A stretch of 64,000 nt of DNA from Acetobacter sicerae (GTDB lineage: Bacteria > Pseudomonadota > Alphaproteobacteria > Acetobacterales > Acetobacteraceae), in the NCBI RefSeq assembly GCF_011516765.1, contig NZ_JAAABN010000010.1, positions 62,001 through 126,000 of the forward strand, given 5' to 3'. Of the stretch, positions 8,404 through 15,781 are shown piece after piece (the first letter of the stretch is position 1; each line of letters begins with the position of its first letter). The notes under the pieces are model-generated. The model made no database searches. It had not been told where the DNA came from and worked only from the letters and a program-made list of their open reading frames with translations. The position numbers and the translations under genes are program-made.

Positions 8404-9239
8404 GCGCTTTCCTGCTCCTCAATGGGCAGGCCCGCATAAACCGGCGCACGAAAGGCGTGGAGCATGAGCAGTATACCAGCCAGAATCATCGGGATGCTCA
8501 GGATCTGCCCCATGGTGACGCCAAACGGAAAATAGCCGAGGAACGCATCAGGCTCACGGAAGCACTCGCAGAAAATACGGGCGCACCCATACCCCACCAG
8601 AAACAGACCGGCCAGAAAACCGGGACGTTCACGCAGCTTCGGCTGACGCAATGCAAACAGCAGGACAAGAAAGAGAAGGAGCCCTTCGGTCAGCGCTTCA
8701 TAGAGCTGTGACGGGTGGCGCGGATGACCGTCCGTGTCGGGAAAGATCATCGCCCAGGGCAGGCTCGGGTCGGCATAACGCCCCCAGAGCTCGCCGTTGA
8801 TGAAGTTCGCTATTCTTCCGAAGCCGAGCCCGATCGGCACGATGGTCGTCACACGATCCGCAAAGGCCAGAAATTTCAGCCCATAGCGACGACAGAACAG
8901 CAGCATCGCCAGAATGACGCCGATGGTTCCGCCATGGAAGGACATGCCGCCCTGCCAGACGGCGAAGATCTGGGCCGGGTGCGCCAAAAAAGCCATTGGC
9001 TGATAAAACAGCACATAGCCAAGACGGCCACCGAGCACGATGCCCAGCGTGACCCAGACGAGAAAATCATCGGCCAGTTCCGGGGAGGCTACCCGCGGCG
9101 CCCATGTAACCAGCCTTTTCAGAAGCTGGATACCGATAACGATGCCCGCGATATAGGCCAGCGCATACCAGCGGACCGCAAGCGGGCCGAGGTGCACGAG
9201 CACCGGGTCGAACTGCGGAAACATGAGCACAGGCAGCAT
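8400..9239 (-). CDS. lgt: prolipoprotein diacylglyceryl transferase
   Basis: A 279-aa inner-membrane enzyme that transfers diacylglyceryl from phosphatidylglycerol to the lipobox Cys of prolipoproteins. The signature GRIANFINGELWGR is intact, as are WQGGMSFHGGTIG, the upstream GGRLGYVLFYQ and the periplasmic RHPSQLYEA. About seven hydrophobic helices are evident. The ATG at 9239 has AGGAAAG seven bases upstream. It sits 57 bases after hldD in an envelope operon; the lipoprotein three genes downstream, and the DUF4142 lipoprotein elsewhere in the window, are natural substrates. Confidence 0.96.
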   Translation of the reverse strand: MLPVLMFPQFDPVLVHLGPLAVRWYALAYIAGIVIGIQLLKRLVTWAPRVASPELADDFLVWVTLGIVLGGRLGYVLFYQPMAFLAHPAQIFAVWQGGMSFHGGTIGVILAMLLFCRRYGLKFLAFADRVTTIVPIGLGFGRIANFINGELWGRYADPSLPWAMIFPDTDGHPRHPSQLYEALTEGLLLFLVLLFALRQPKLRERPGFLAGLFLVGYGCARIFCECFREPDAFLGYFPFGVTMGQILSIPMILAGILLMLHAFRAPVYAGLPIEEQESA

Positions 9240-9296
9240 GCGGGAACTTTCCTGATATCCAGCCCTGCGCGGGCTCTCAACGTGATGAAGAAAAAG

Positions 9297-10280
9297 TCAG
9301 AGGTAGGGGTCGGCCTTCGAGAGGTGATCCCTGACATACTGGTGAACGCCGTCCTCAAGACTGGTGAAGGAGGCCGTATAACCGGCGGCGCGCAATCGGG
9401 ACATATCCGCCTGCGTGAACGACTGATACTGCCCGCGCAGACTGTCCGGCATGTCGACATATTCGACAGCCCGCTTCACGCCCGCCGCGTCACAGACGGC
9501 ATTGGCCAGATCGAGATAGGTCCGGGCCTCGCCTGTGCCACAGTTGAAGAGGCCGTTGACGGTCTGATTGTCATACAGCCAGAGCATGACCTTCACGACG
9601 TCACCGACCCAGATGAAATCGCGCTTCTGCTGGCCATCGGCGATGTCGGCACGATCCGAACGGAACAGGCGGGCTGGATGACCCTGCCGTACCTCGTCGT
9701 ACTTCACCTTCACGACCGAGATCATGTTGCCCTTGTGATACTCGTTGGGGCCGTAGACGTTGAAGAATTTCAGACCGGCCCATTGCGGAGGACGGGCGAT
9801 GCCCCGTTCCAGAGACCGCATCACATTCAGATCGAACGCCTGTTTCGACCAGCCATACAGATTCAGGGGCTCAAGCGAGGACAGCAGCGCCGGATCATCG
9901 GAAAACAGCGAGGGCTCGTCAGCCGCGCCATAAGTCGCAGCAGACGACGCGTAGAAGAACCGCACCCCCTGCTGCGCACACCATGACCAGAGCCGCTCGG
10001 AGAGGGAGACGTTGGTGCGCCAGACGAGGTCGCCGTCACGCGCCGTTGTCGTGCTGATCGCCCCCATGTGGAAGACGGCTTCAGCCTTGACGGTATCGTC
10101 ATTCAGGAGCGTCTCAAGGTCTTCCGGCGCAACGATGCGGACAGGGATATGACGGCGCAGATTGCGCCACTTCTCTCCATCCCGGAGACGATCGACAACC
10201 ACGATATCCAGCCCGCGTGCACAGAGCGCCGCAACCAGACACGATCCGATGAATCCGGCGCCGCCGGTGACGATAATCAT
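9297..10280 (-). CDS. hldD: ADP-L-glycero-D-manno-heptose 6-epimerase
   Basis: A 327-aa extended short-chain dehydrogenase that epimerises ADP-D-glycero-D-manno-heptose to the L-glycero form used in the lipopolysaccharide inner core. NAD(P) binding is by TGGAGFIGS (residues 5-13). The active site includes Tyr142/Lys146 in YGWSK and a second Lys in LKFFNVYGPNEYHKG. The segment HMGAISTTTARDGD is the HldD counterpart of the E. coli motif. A ribosome site AAGG lies eight bases before the ATG. It is the first gene of the envelope operon and is divergent from ubiK, so the 135-base gap between them should hold both promoters. Confidence 0.94.
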   Translation of the reverse strand: MIIVTGGAGFIGSCLVAALCARGLDIVVVDRLRDGEKWRNLRRHIPVRIVAPEDLETLLNDDTVKAEAVFHMGAISTTTARDGDLVWRTNVSLSERLWSWCAQQGVRFFYASSAATYGAADEPSLFSDDPALLSSLEPLNLYGWSKQAFDLNVMRSLERGIARPPQWAGLKFFNVYGPNEYHKGNMISVVKVKYDEVRQGHPARLFRSDRADIADGQQKRDFIWVGDVVKVMLWLYDNQTVNGLFNCGTGEARTYLDLANAVCDAAGVKRAVEYVDMPDSLRGQYQSFTQADMSRLRAAGYTASFTSLEDGVHQYVRDHLSKADPYL

Positions 10281-10415
10281 GAATTCAGCCTTATAACGAT
10301 GAGCGTGCGCAGAGGACAGAGGGTGTGGGTTGGATTAATCCTCTTTCAACGCTTATAAGTAAGACTTCACAACAGGGCTGGCCTGAACGGCCCTGCCACA
10401 CCGAGGAGCACCGGA

Positions 10416-10751
10416 ATGGCTGACAGACCGCGTATTTTTGATGATCTTGCTGGCGTTGCCGGCGGCGCGATCTCTGCCTTTGCCGGCGTGAAGGAAGAGA
10501 TCAACGCGCTGGTCCGCTCGCGCGTCGATGAAGTCCTCGGCCAGTTACAGGTCGTACGCCGCGAGGAATTCGAAGTCGTCAAGGAACTCGCCGCCAACGC
10601 CCGTATGGCCGGAGAAGAGGCCGAGCAGCGCATCGCCGCCCTGGAAAAACGTGTCGCTGATCTTGAGGAAACAAGCACAGCGCCTACGCACACCGGTCAC
10701 GATGATCAGGGTTCCGGCTGGAGCGGAGACAGCACCGCCTTTCCGAACTGA
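10416..10751 (+). CDS. ubiK: UbiK-type ubiquinone biosynthesis accessory factor (BMFP domain)
   Basis: A 111-aa protein with the membrane-fusogenic/BMFP layout: an N-terminal amphipathic helix (RIFDDLAGVAGGAISAFAGV), then a trimerising coiled coil (VRREEFEVVKELAANAR, EEAEQRIAALEKRVADLE), then a disordered acidic tail. RREEFEVVKE...A is the diagnostic family motif. UbiK helps UbiJ and the Ubi metabolon handle hydrophobic intermediates in E. coli. A GAGGAGC site lies six bases before the ATG. It starts a plus-strand group that also contains a COQ9-like gene, which strengthens the ubiquinone link. Confidence 0.85.
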   Translation: MADRPRIFDDLAGVAGGAISAFAGVKEEINALVRSRVDEVLGQLQVVRREEFEVVKELAANARMAGEEAEQRIAALEKRVADLEETSTAPTHTGHDDQGSGWSGDSTAFPN

Positions 10752-10897
10752 AAATAACAGGTCGGAGTGTCACAAAAACAGTCACGGCTCATCTTGCCGG
10801 GAACGGCACGGGTCCATAGGCTGAACAGTGTGGCGAGTCGGGTGACTGCTCGCCATTGATTCGCAGACGAAACCACTCCGTAACGGAGAAGCGTTTC

Positions 10898-11419
10898 ATG
10901 GCTTGGGAGGCCTGCATGCCCGCTCTGACGATGACCACCTCCACTCCCAACTCCAACCCGATCGATCTGATGGAACAGATCGTCTGTGGGTACGAATGGG
11001 CGTTCGACCGGCGCAATTCATCCGAGATGGCGGCCGAAGCACCCGGCAAATGGTGCGATTACGGTCTTTATTTCTCATGGTCGGCCGAACTCAGCGCCAT
11101 GCATTTCACCTGCACCTTCGACCTGAAAGTGCCGGAACCACAGCGCAAGGCTCTCTTCGAACTGATCGCCCTGGCCAATGAGCGGCTCTGGATCGGTCAC
11201 TTCGCGCTCGATGTCGAAAGCGGAACGCCCATGTTCCGCCACGCCGTTCTGCTGCGTGGCGCTCCGGGGGCTTCCATGGAGAGTCTGGAAGACATGGTGG
11301 ATATCGCCATCACAGAATGTGAGCGCTTCTACCCGGCTTTCCAGTTCGTGCTCTGGGGCGGCAAGGCTCCGGCCGAGGCGCTTGAAGCCGCCATGCTCGA
11401 CTGCATGGGCGAAGCCTGA
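10898..11419 (+). CDS. YbjN-domain protein
   Basis: A 173-aa cytosolic protein with a YbjN fold, a type III secretion chaperone-like alpha/beta domain. Typical features are WCDYGLYFSWSAELSAMHFT, FDLKVPEPQRKALFELIAL, NERLWIGHFALD, and the C-terminal CERFYPAFQFVLWGGKAPAE. The function is unresolved; E. coli YbjN affects motility and stress phenotypes. The ATG at 10898 follows GGAGAA; another ATG at 10916, after GGGAGG, is equally good, so the first six residues are uncertain. Its stop overlaps the proC start by one base (TGATG), a pairing common in alphaproteobacteria. Confidence 0.83.
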   Translation: MAWEACMPALTMTTSTPNSNPIDLMEQIVCGYEWAFDRRNSSEMAAEAPGKWCDYGLYFSWSAELSAMHFTCTFDLKVPEPQRKALFELIALANERLWIGHFALDVESGTPMFRHAVLLRGAPGASMESLEDMVDIAITECERFYPAFQFVLWGGKAPAEALEAAMLDCMGEA

Positions 11420-12246
11420 TGACGGAGCCTCTCCCTCCCCTCCTTCTGGTCGGATGCGGCCAGATGGGAGGGGCTCTCCTCGAAGCCTGGATCAAGAACG
11501 GTCTTGCGCCTTCCGTCATCATGGATCGTCACCGTGACACGGTGGCTACCCCGCACACCATCGTGCGGGAACTGTCGAAAATCCCTGAAGATTTCATGCC
11601 TGAGGCGGTGATTCTCGCGGTCAAGCCGCAGAAAGCCGCCCCGGTGATGGAAGAACTCGCAACGCTACGTCCCGATATCGCGGCGCGGTCCGTCTTCGTG
11701 TCCGTCATGGCGGGCCTGACCGCGGGTTCGATCGCAGAGCGCCTTCGCGGCAAGTCACCGGAGGCAACACCTGCCGTCGTGCGCGCCATGCCCAACACGC
11801 CCTGCTCCATCGGGCAAGGCATGACAGGGCTCTACAGGGCGCCCGGCGTTACAGATCGTCAGGAAAAACTCTGTGACCGGCTGCTTTCGGCTGTCGGCGC
11901 GACCGTCTGGGTTTCCGAAGAAGATCAGATCAACGCGGTCACAGCCATTTCCGGCAGTGGCCCCGCCTATGTCTTCCTGCTGGCCGAATTGCTGGAAGAA
12001 GCCGCTGTCGGGCTTGGGCTACCGGCTGATGTCGCACGCATACTGGCCCGCAAGACTGTCTCCGGCGCTGGAGCCCTGCTCGATCACAGCCCGGAAGACG
12101 CCGCCGAGCTCCGCCGTCGCGTAACCAGTCCCGGCGGCACTACCGCTGCGGCCCTTGCCGTGCTCAGCGCGCCGGCAAACTGGCCGTCCGCCATCCCCGA
12201 AGCCGTCGCAGCCGCCGCCCGGCGTGCTCGCGAACTCGCTTCCTGA
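11419..12246 (+). CDS. proC: pyrroline-5-carboxylate reductase
   Basis: A 275-aa enzyme for the last step of proline synthesis, reducing pyrroline-5-carboxylate with NAD(P)H. The N-terminal dinucleotide fold is LLLVGCGQMGGALLEAW. The middle VVRAMPNTPCSIGQGMTGLY and the C-terminal dimerisation domain ITAISGSGPAYVFLLAELL with VTSPGGTTAAAL are diagnostic. Length is normal. The window also ends in putA, so both the synthesis and the catabolism of proline through the same intermediate are represented. Translationally coupled to the YbjN gene upstream. Confidence 0.95.
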   Translation: MTEPLPPLLLVGCGQMGGALLEAWIKNGLAPSVIMDRHRDTVATPHTIVRELSKIPEDFMPEAVILAVKPQKAAPVMEELATLRPDIAARSVFVSVMAGLTAGSIAERLRGKSPEATPAVVRAMPNTPCSIGQGMTGLYRAPGVTDRQEKLCDRLLSAVGATVWVSEEDQINAVTAISGSGPAYVFLLAELLEEAAVGLGLPADVARILARKTVSGAGALLDHSPEDAAELRRRVTSPGGTTAAALAVLSAPANWPSAIPEAVAAAARRARELAS

Positions 12247-12273
12247 ACCTCTCCGACATCAAGAGCCTTTCCC

Positions 12274-12942
12274 ATGCCAATGGAAGAAGAAGACGACCAG
12301 TTCGACTCCACCCTGCTTGAAGCCGCGATGTCCCTCGCCGCCAGCAAGGGCTGGGGCAGCCTGTCAATGCCCGAGATCGCCCGACATGCCGGTCTGGATG
12401 TAGGGGAGGTCCGCTGCCGTTATCCGTTCAAGACGTCTGTGCTGCTGCTTCTGGGGCAACTGGCGGATCGTTCAGCGCTGATTGACGATGGTTCGCTCGG
12501 AACCTCACGGGAAATGCTCTTCGATCTGATGATGCGGCGCTTCGACGTTTTTCAGCAATATCGTCCCGGCGTGCTCTCCGTCCTGAAGACCCTGCCGTTC
12601 GATCCTCTTGTCACGATCATTCTGGGAGGCGCCACGGTTGACAGCATGCGCTGGATCGCCGGAGCGGCAGGCATACAGACCAGTGGCATTGAAGGGGCTC
12701 TACGGGTCCAGGGCGTTGTCGCCTTGTGGACCTACGCTCTTCGCTCATGGGAAAAAGATGACAGCGAAGATCTCGGCCTGACGATGATCGCTCTTGAGTC
12801 CGGTCTGGACCGCGCCGAGAGAATGGGGCTTTTCCGCAATGCGGTGGCCCTGAAGTCTGAGACCGGCGGTGACGAGACGTCAAACCTCCTGACGTCTGAA
12901 GCTGGCGATGCCAGTTTCAATGATTTTCAGGACGGGAAATAA
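12274..12942 (+). CDS. TetR-fold, COQ9-like protein
   Basis: A 222-aa protein. Residues 12-60 form a TetR-type helix-turn-helix (LLEAAMSLAASKGWGSLSMP, then IARHAGLDVGEVRCRYPFK). The C-terminal region has LWTYALRSWEKDDSEDLGLT followed by IALESGLDRAERMG, which matches the layout of COQ9 proteins (Trp/Asp-rich helix, then the final lipid-binding helix). COQ9 is a TetR-fold lipid-binding protein needed for ubiquinone synthesis. Proximity to ubiK supports COQ9 over a true repressor, but a transcription factor cannot be excluded. It starts 27 bases after proC with a weak ribosome site. Confidence 0.65.
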   Translation: MPMEEEDDQFDSTLLEAAMSLAASKGWGSLSMPEIARHAGLDVGEVRCRYPFKTSVLLLLGQLADRSALIDDGSLGTSREMLFDLMMRRFDVFQQYRPGVLSVLKTLPFDPLVTIILGGATVDSMRWIAGAAGIQTSGIEGALRVQGVVALWTYALRSWEKDDSEDLGLTMIALESGLDRAERMGLFRNAVALKSETGGDETSNLLTSEAGDASFNDFQDGK

Positions 12943-13002
12943 GACAAAATCACTCTTTACGCAGGCGTGGAGCCAGATTAGAACATCTCCACGAACTGCT
13001 TA

Positions 13003-13077
13003 TGGGGTGTAGCCAAGCGGTAAGGCAGCGGATTTTGATTCCGCCATGCGGAGGTTCGATCCCTCCCACCCCAGCCA
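13003..13077 (+). tRNA. tRNA-Gln (anticodon TTG)
   Basis: A full cloverleaf: acceptor TGGGGTG pairs with CACCCCA, discriminator G, CCA encoded. The D arm is GCC...GGC; the anticodon stem GCGGA/TCCGC encloses loop TTTTGAT with anticodon TTG, reading CAA (and CAG); the T arm GGAGG TTCGATC CCTCC is perfect. It lies 60 bases after the COQ9-like gene and may be read through from that operon. Confidence 0.95.
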
Positions 13078-13083
13078 GAAAGC

Positions 13084-13112
13084 GGTATGACGGTTGATTA
13101 AACCGTCATACC
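13084..13112. terminator. bidirectional terminator between tRNA-Gln and HU
   Basis: A perfect 12-bp stem GGTATGACGGTT/AACCGTCATACC with a five-base loop lies seven bases after the tRNA CCA and nine bases beyond the HU stop on the other strand, so it probably serves both convergent transcripts. T-tracts are short on both sides. Confidence 0.7.
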
Positions 13113-13121
13113 AATCCTTCT

Positions 13122-13391
13122 TCAGACAGCTTTCTTCAGGTTCGGGCTTGCCTTGAAACGCACTGTCTTGCCAGCCTTCACCTTGACCGGCTCACCCGTA
13201 CGCGGGTTCAGGGCCTTGCGGGCCTTGGTCTTCTTGACCGTAAAAGTACCGAAAGACGGAAGTGTAAACCCGCCGTCCCGCTTCAGTTCCTTCACAATTG
13301 CATCCATAAGATCAGCAGCAGCCTTATTTGCGGCCACCCCTGTGCAATTGATCGAATCCTGGATGACCGCAGCAATAAAAGCTTTACTCAT
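13122..13391 (-). CDS. HU-family nucleoid DNA-binding protein
   Basis: An 89-aa basic protein of the bacterial histone-like family, which bends DNA as a dimer. The DNA-binding arm and signature GTFTVKKTKARKALNPRTGE, then KAGKTVRFKASPNLKK, are intact. The segment ALNPRTGEPVKVKAGK shows it is an HU rather than an IHF subunit. The N-terminal helices (AFIAAVIQDSINCTGVAANK) carry a Cys that is unusual for HU. Several HU/IHF paralogues normally exist, so a gene name is not assigned. Confidence 0.92.
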   Translation of the reverse strand: MSKAFIAAVIQDSINCTGVAANKAAADLMDAIVKELKRDGGFTLPSFGTFTVKKTKARKALNPRTGEPVKVKAGKTVRFKASPNLKKAV

Positions 13392-13621
13392 GGACCACTC
13401 ACGCTCCTGGGATGCTTACCAAGACCAGCGGCATGGATCACTGCTGTCCATAACGCGCCACTGGCCAATAACGCGGTTATTAGCGTGGACATTTTAAAGA
13501 AACCAGAAAAAAATACCGAAAAATGCCAACTCGCCATAAAAAATCGAAAGAAAAGCTCATCGCGTAGCTTGAACGTCACGTTTTATAATGGATATCAGAC
13601 CCGCTGGACGGCCATTTTCGT

Positions 13622-14497
13622 GTGAGGATCATATTCGTGTCAGACGCCATCTGCCTCTTTGCCTCATACGAGCCGACAGGACATATCCCACCCCATACCG
13701 CTTATTACTTATCCGAACTGACCCGCTGCGGCTTCACCGTACATCTCGCTCTGTCTGGCTGCGAGGATATCCCTGCCGACACTCTGGATTTCTGCCAGAG
13801 CACCACAATAACACCCTGGATCCGTCCGAACTCGGGTCATGATTTTGGCGCATGGAAAGACCTGATCCTATGGGGGTGCGCCGAGCAGGCCTCCCGGATC
13901 TTACTGGCTAACGACAGTGTCTTTGGCCCATTTTCATCGCTCTCAAAACTGTTTGCACGCATGGAACAGAGAGAAGCTGATGTCTGGGGCGTTGTTGAAT
14001 CTCTTGATGTCCTGCCCCATCTCCAATCATGGTTTGTCTGTTTCGAGCATCACAGCTTTCACGCCCCGGCCATCCAGCGTGTTCTTCTTCAGGATTTCAC
14101 GCATATGACACGGCAAGAACTGATCTGGCACGGCGAAATGGGACTGGCGGTTGCCTGTCAGACAGAGAACCTGCGAACAGCAGCCGCCTGGAGCGATAGA
14201 GAAAGCATCCTGTCCAGAACGATAAAAAAAACTAACGCAATGCATTTACGCTGGCGGAATCTCCTACAGACCGAGGCCGTGCCCTTCATCAAAACCGAGT
14301 TGCTGCGGGATAATGTTTCTCGACTTGCGTCAGTCAGGCACTGGAAAGACGCCCTTCCGGAACAAAGTGTTTTCCAGACGAGTTGGATCGAAGAGTACCT
14401 GAAACAGAACCCTCCACGCCCCAACCGACCACAAATCAACTTAAAAGGTCGGCTGTTCTATAATCTTGCCGAACACATTACTGGAAGATCCTCTTAA
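13622..14497 (+). CDS. RgpF-like (rhamnan synthesis F) glycosyltransferase-type protein
   Basis: A 291-aa protein with the hallmark segments of the rhamnan synthesis protein F family: RPNSGHDFGAWKD at residues 69-80, then LLANDSVFGPFSSL at 94-107, and a conserved QSWFVCFEHHSF region. RgpF members act in rhamnose-polymer or O-antigen assembly and show GT-A-like features. It is shorter than streptococcal RgpF and may be the catalytic domain alone. The start is uncertain: GTG at 13622, or GTG at 13637; neither has a good ribosome site. Codons look less GC-biased than in flanking housekeeping genes. It converges with the ATP-grasp gene, only four bases separating their ends. Confidence 0.75.
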   Translation: MRIIFVSDAICLFASYEPTGHIPPHTAYYLSELTRCGFTVHLALSGCEDIPADTLDFCQSTTITPWIRPNSGHDFGAWKDLILWGCAEQASRILLANDSVFGPFSSLSKLFARMEQREADVWGVVESLDVLPHLQSWFVCFEHHSFHAPAIQRVLLQDFTHMTRQELIWHGEMGLAVACQTENLRTAAAWSDRESILSRTIKKTNAMHLRWRNLLQTEAVPFIKTELLRDNVSRLASVRHWKDALPEQSVFQTSWIEEYLKQNPPRPNRPQINLKGRLFYNLAEHITGRSS

Positions 14498-14501
14498 CCG
14501 G

Positions 14502-15710
14502 TCATGACATGCTGTACGTTGTGTCTTTTTCCACAGGCACACCAGCATGCGCATGTTTATCGATCATGCGCTCAAAAGCCTGTCTGATCCGCGTGATACA
14601 GGCGCTTTTATACGGAAAGATATCGTCTGGATCGCGATCATGCACGATCATGGCCGTCTCTACTTCAAACACGACCAGCGTTTCATCCTGCAGAACACCG
14701 AAATCCAGTCCAAAATAATCCAGTCCAATACGCTGAGGAATCCCATAAAGCGCCTCCATCACCGAAGATGGAAAAATGGCTGTCATATCCAGCATGAACC
14801 GCGCTTCTTCCGCCCGCCTCTCAGGAAACTGCTCCATTTTCGCGTTATAATACCAGATAGCCCAGTCATCATGGATAGCGAGGTGAACGGGATACGGCAC
14901 ACCATCAACGAAAACGACCCTGTACTTCCTGTAGAGTCCGTCTTTACTCACATAATCAATGAACTGGGTCACGTAATAAGACCCGGACGCACCCGTTTCA
15001 TGGACATAGCGATCAAAGTCCGCACGATTATCAATACGGGCCAGACTGTCTCCCGCATGGGACGAAACAGGTCTTACCAGCAAGGGGAAACTGGGAAGCG
15101 TATCAAAAGGTGCGCAGACCACGCGGCAGGCCGGCACTAAAAGTCCCGGGATGTTTTCCAGAATTTCCGGCACCATTGAGCGCGCCATCTGCATGATGCG
15201 CTCTTCCCCATTCAGAACGGGAACTCCTGAAGTCCTGCCAATAGCTTCCGCTTCAAGGATTGCAGCCGTCTGACGGGCATCCTCGCCCATTGCGAGGACA
15301 ACCGCATCGGGTTTCAGTTTTCTTATTCTTTCCGCCAACTCTTCGCGTCTGTCCGGCTCACCTGAGACCCACATCGTGTAAAGGGCGGTACTGTCATCCA
15401 GCAGCATGGCAAGAGGGGCATTGGCCTGAAACGTGCCGGGCACATTCAGCACGACAATCCGTCGCACAGCGCCCTCGTCAGATCTGTCCGGTCGTTGGAC
15501 AGGGTCCAGATGCATCGCAGCCTTGAGATGACTCAGGGCAGCCGCCTCATCACCACAAGCCTGACACATTTCCCATAAGCGGTAATGGAGTTGCGCCTGC
15601 TCCCCTGCCGTCCCGGCAACTTTCAGTCGGGCAAGCAGGGTTTCGCGTGCAAGCAAAGGATCATTGGAGAATTCAGCGAGATCAAGCATGACCCTAGAGT
15701 AATCGGGCAC
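14502..15710 (-). CDS. TPR plus ATP-grasp-like protein of a glycan island
   Basis: A 402-aa protein. Residues 15-70 look like tetratricopeptide helices (QLHYRLWEMCQACGDEAAAL). Residues 85-180 resemble a pre-ATP-grasp Rossmann domain (RRIVVLNVPGTFQANAPLAM, KPDAVVLAMGEDARQTA). Residues 205-385 resemble an ATP-grasp fold: FPLLVRPVSSHAGDSLAR for the nucleotide-binding Arg/Gly loop, RKYRVVFVDGVPYPVHLAIH, and the metal-binding strand GLDYFGLDFGVL...VVFEVETAM, where the usual E-x-N is E-x-E. It would activate a carboxylate with ATP to make an amide, peptide or ester bond; the substrate is unknown. The start is GTG at 15710, or ATG at 15689, both with poorly spaced ribosome sites. Confidence 0.65.
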   Translation of the reverse strand: MPDYSRVMLDLAEFSNDPLLARETLLARLKVAGTAGEQAQLHYRLWEMCQACGDEAAALSHLKAAMHLDPVQRPDRSDEGAVRRIVVLNVPGTFQANAPLAMLLDDSTALYTMWVSGEPDRREELAERIRKLKPDAVVLAMGEDARQTAAILEAEAIGRTSGVPVLNGEERIMQMARSMVPEILENIPGLLVPACRVVCAPFDTLPSFPLLVRPVSSHAGDSLARIDNRADFDRYVHETGASGSYYVTQFIDYVSKDGLYRKYRVVFVDGVPYPVHLAIHDDWAIWYYNAKMEQFPERRAEEARFMLDMTAIFPSSVMEALYGIPQRIGLDYFGLDFGVLQDETLVVFEVETAMIVHDRDPDDIFPYKSACITRIRQAFERMIDKHAHAGVPVEKDTTYSMS

Positions 15711-15781
15711 CCCTCAACGGAGAGTAAACTCCCTCCCCGTCATCGCTGTCTTCAGACGCATAGAACCGGCAGCACAAGCGC

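Noticed and set aside
8715-9986. 423-codon open frame antisense to lgt and hldD
   Set aside because: It crosses two well-supported genes and has no motif or ribosome site.
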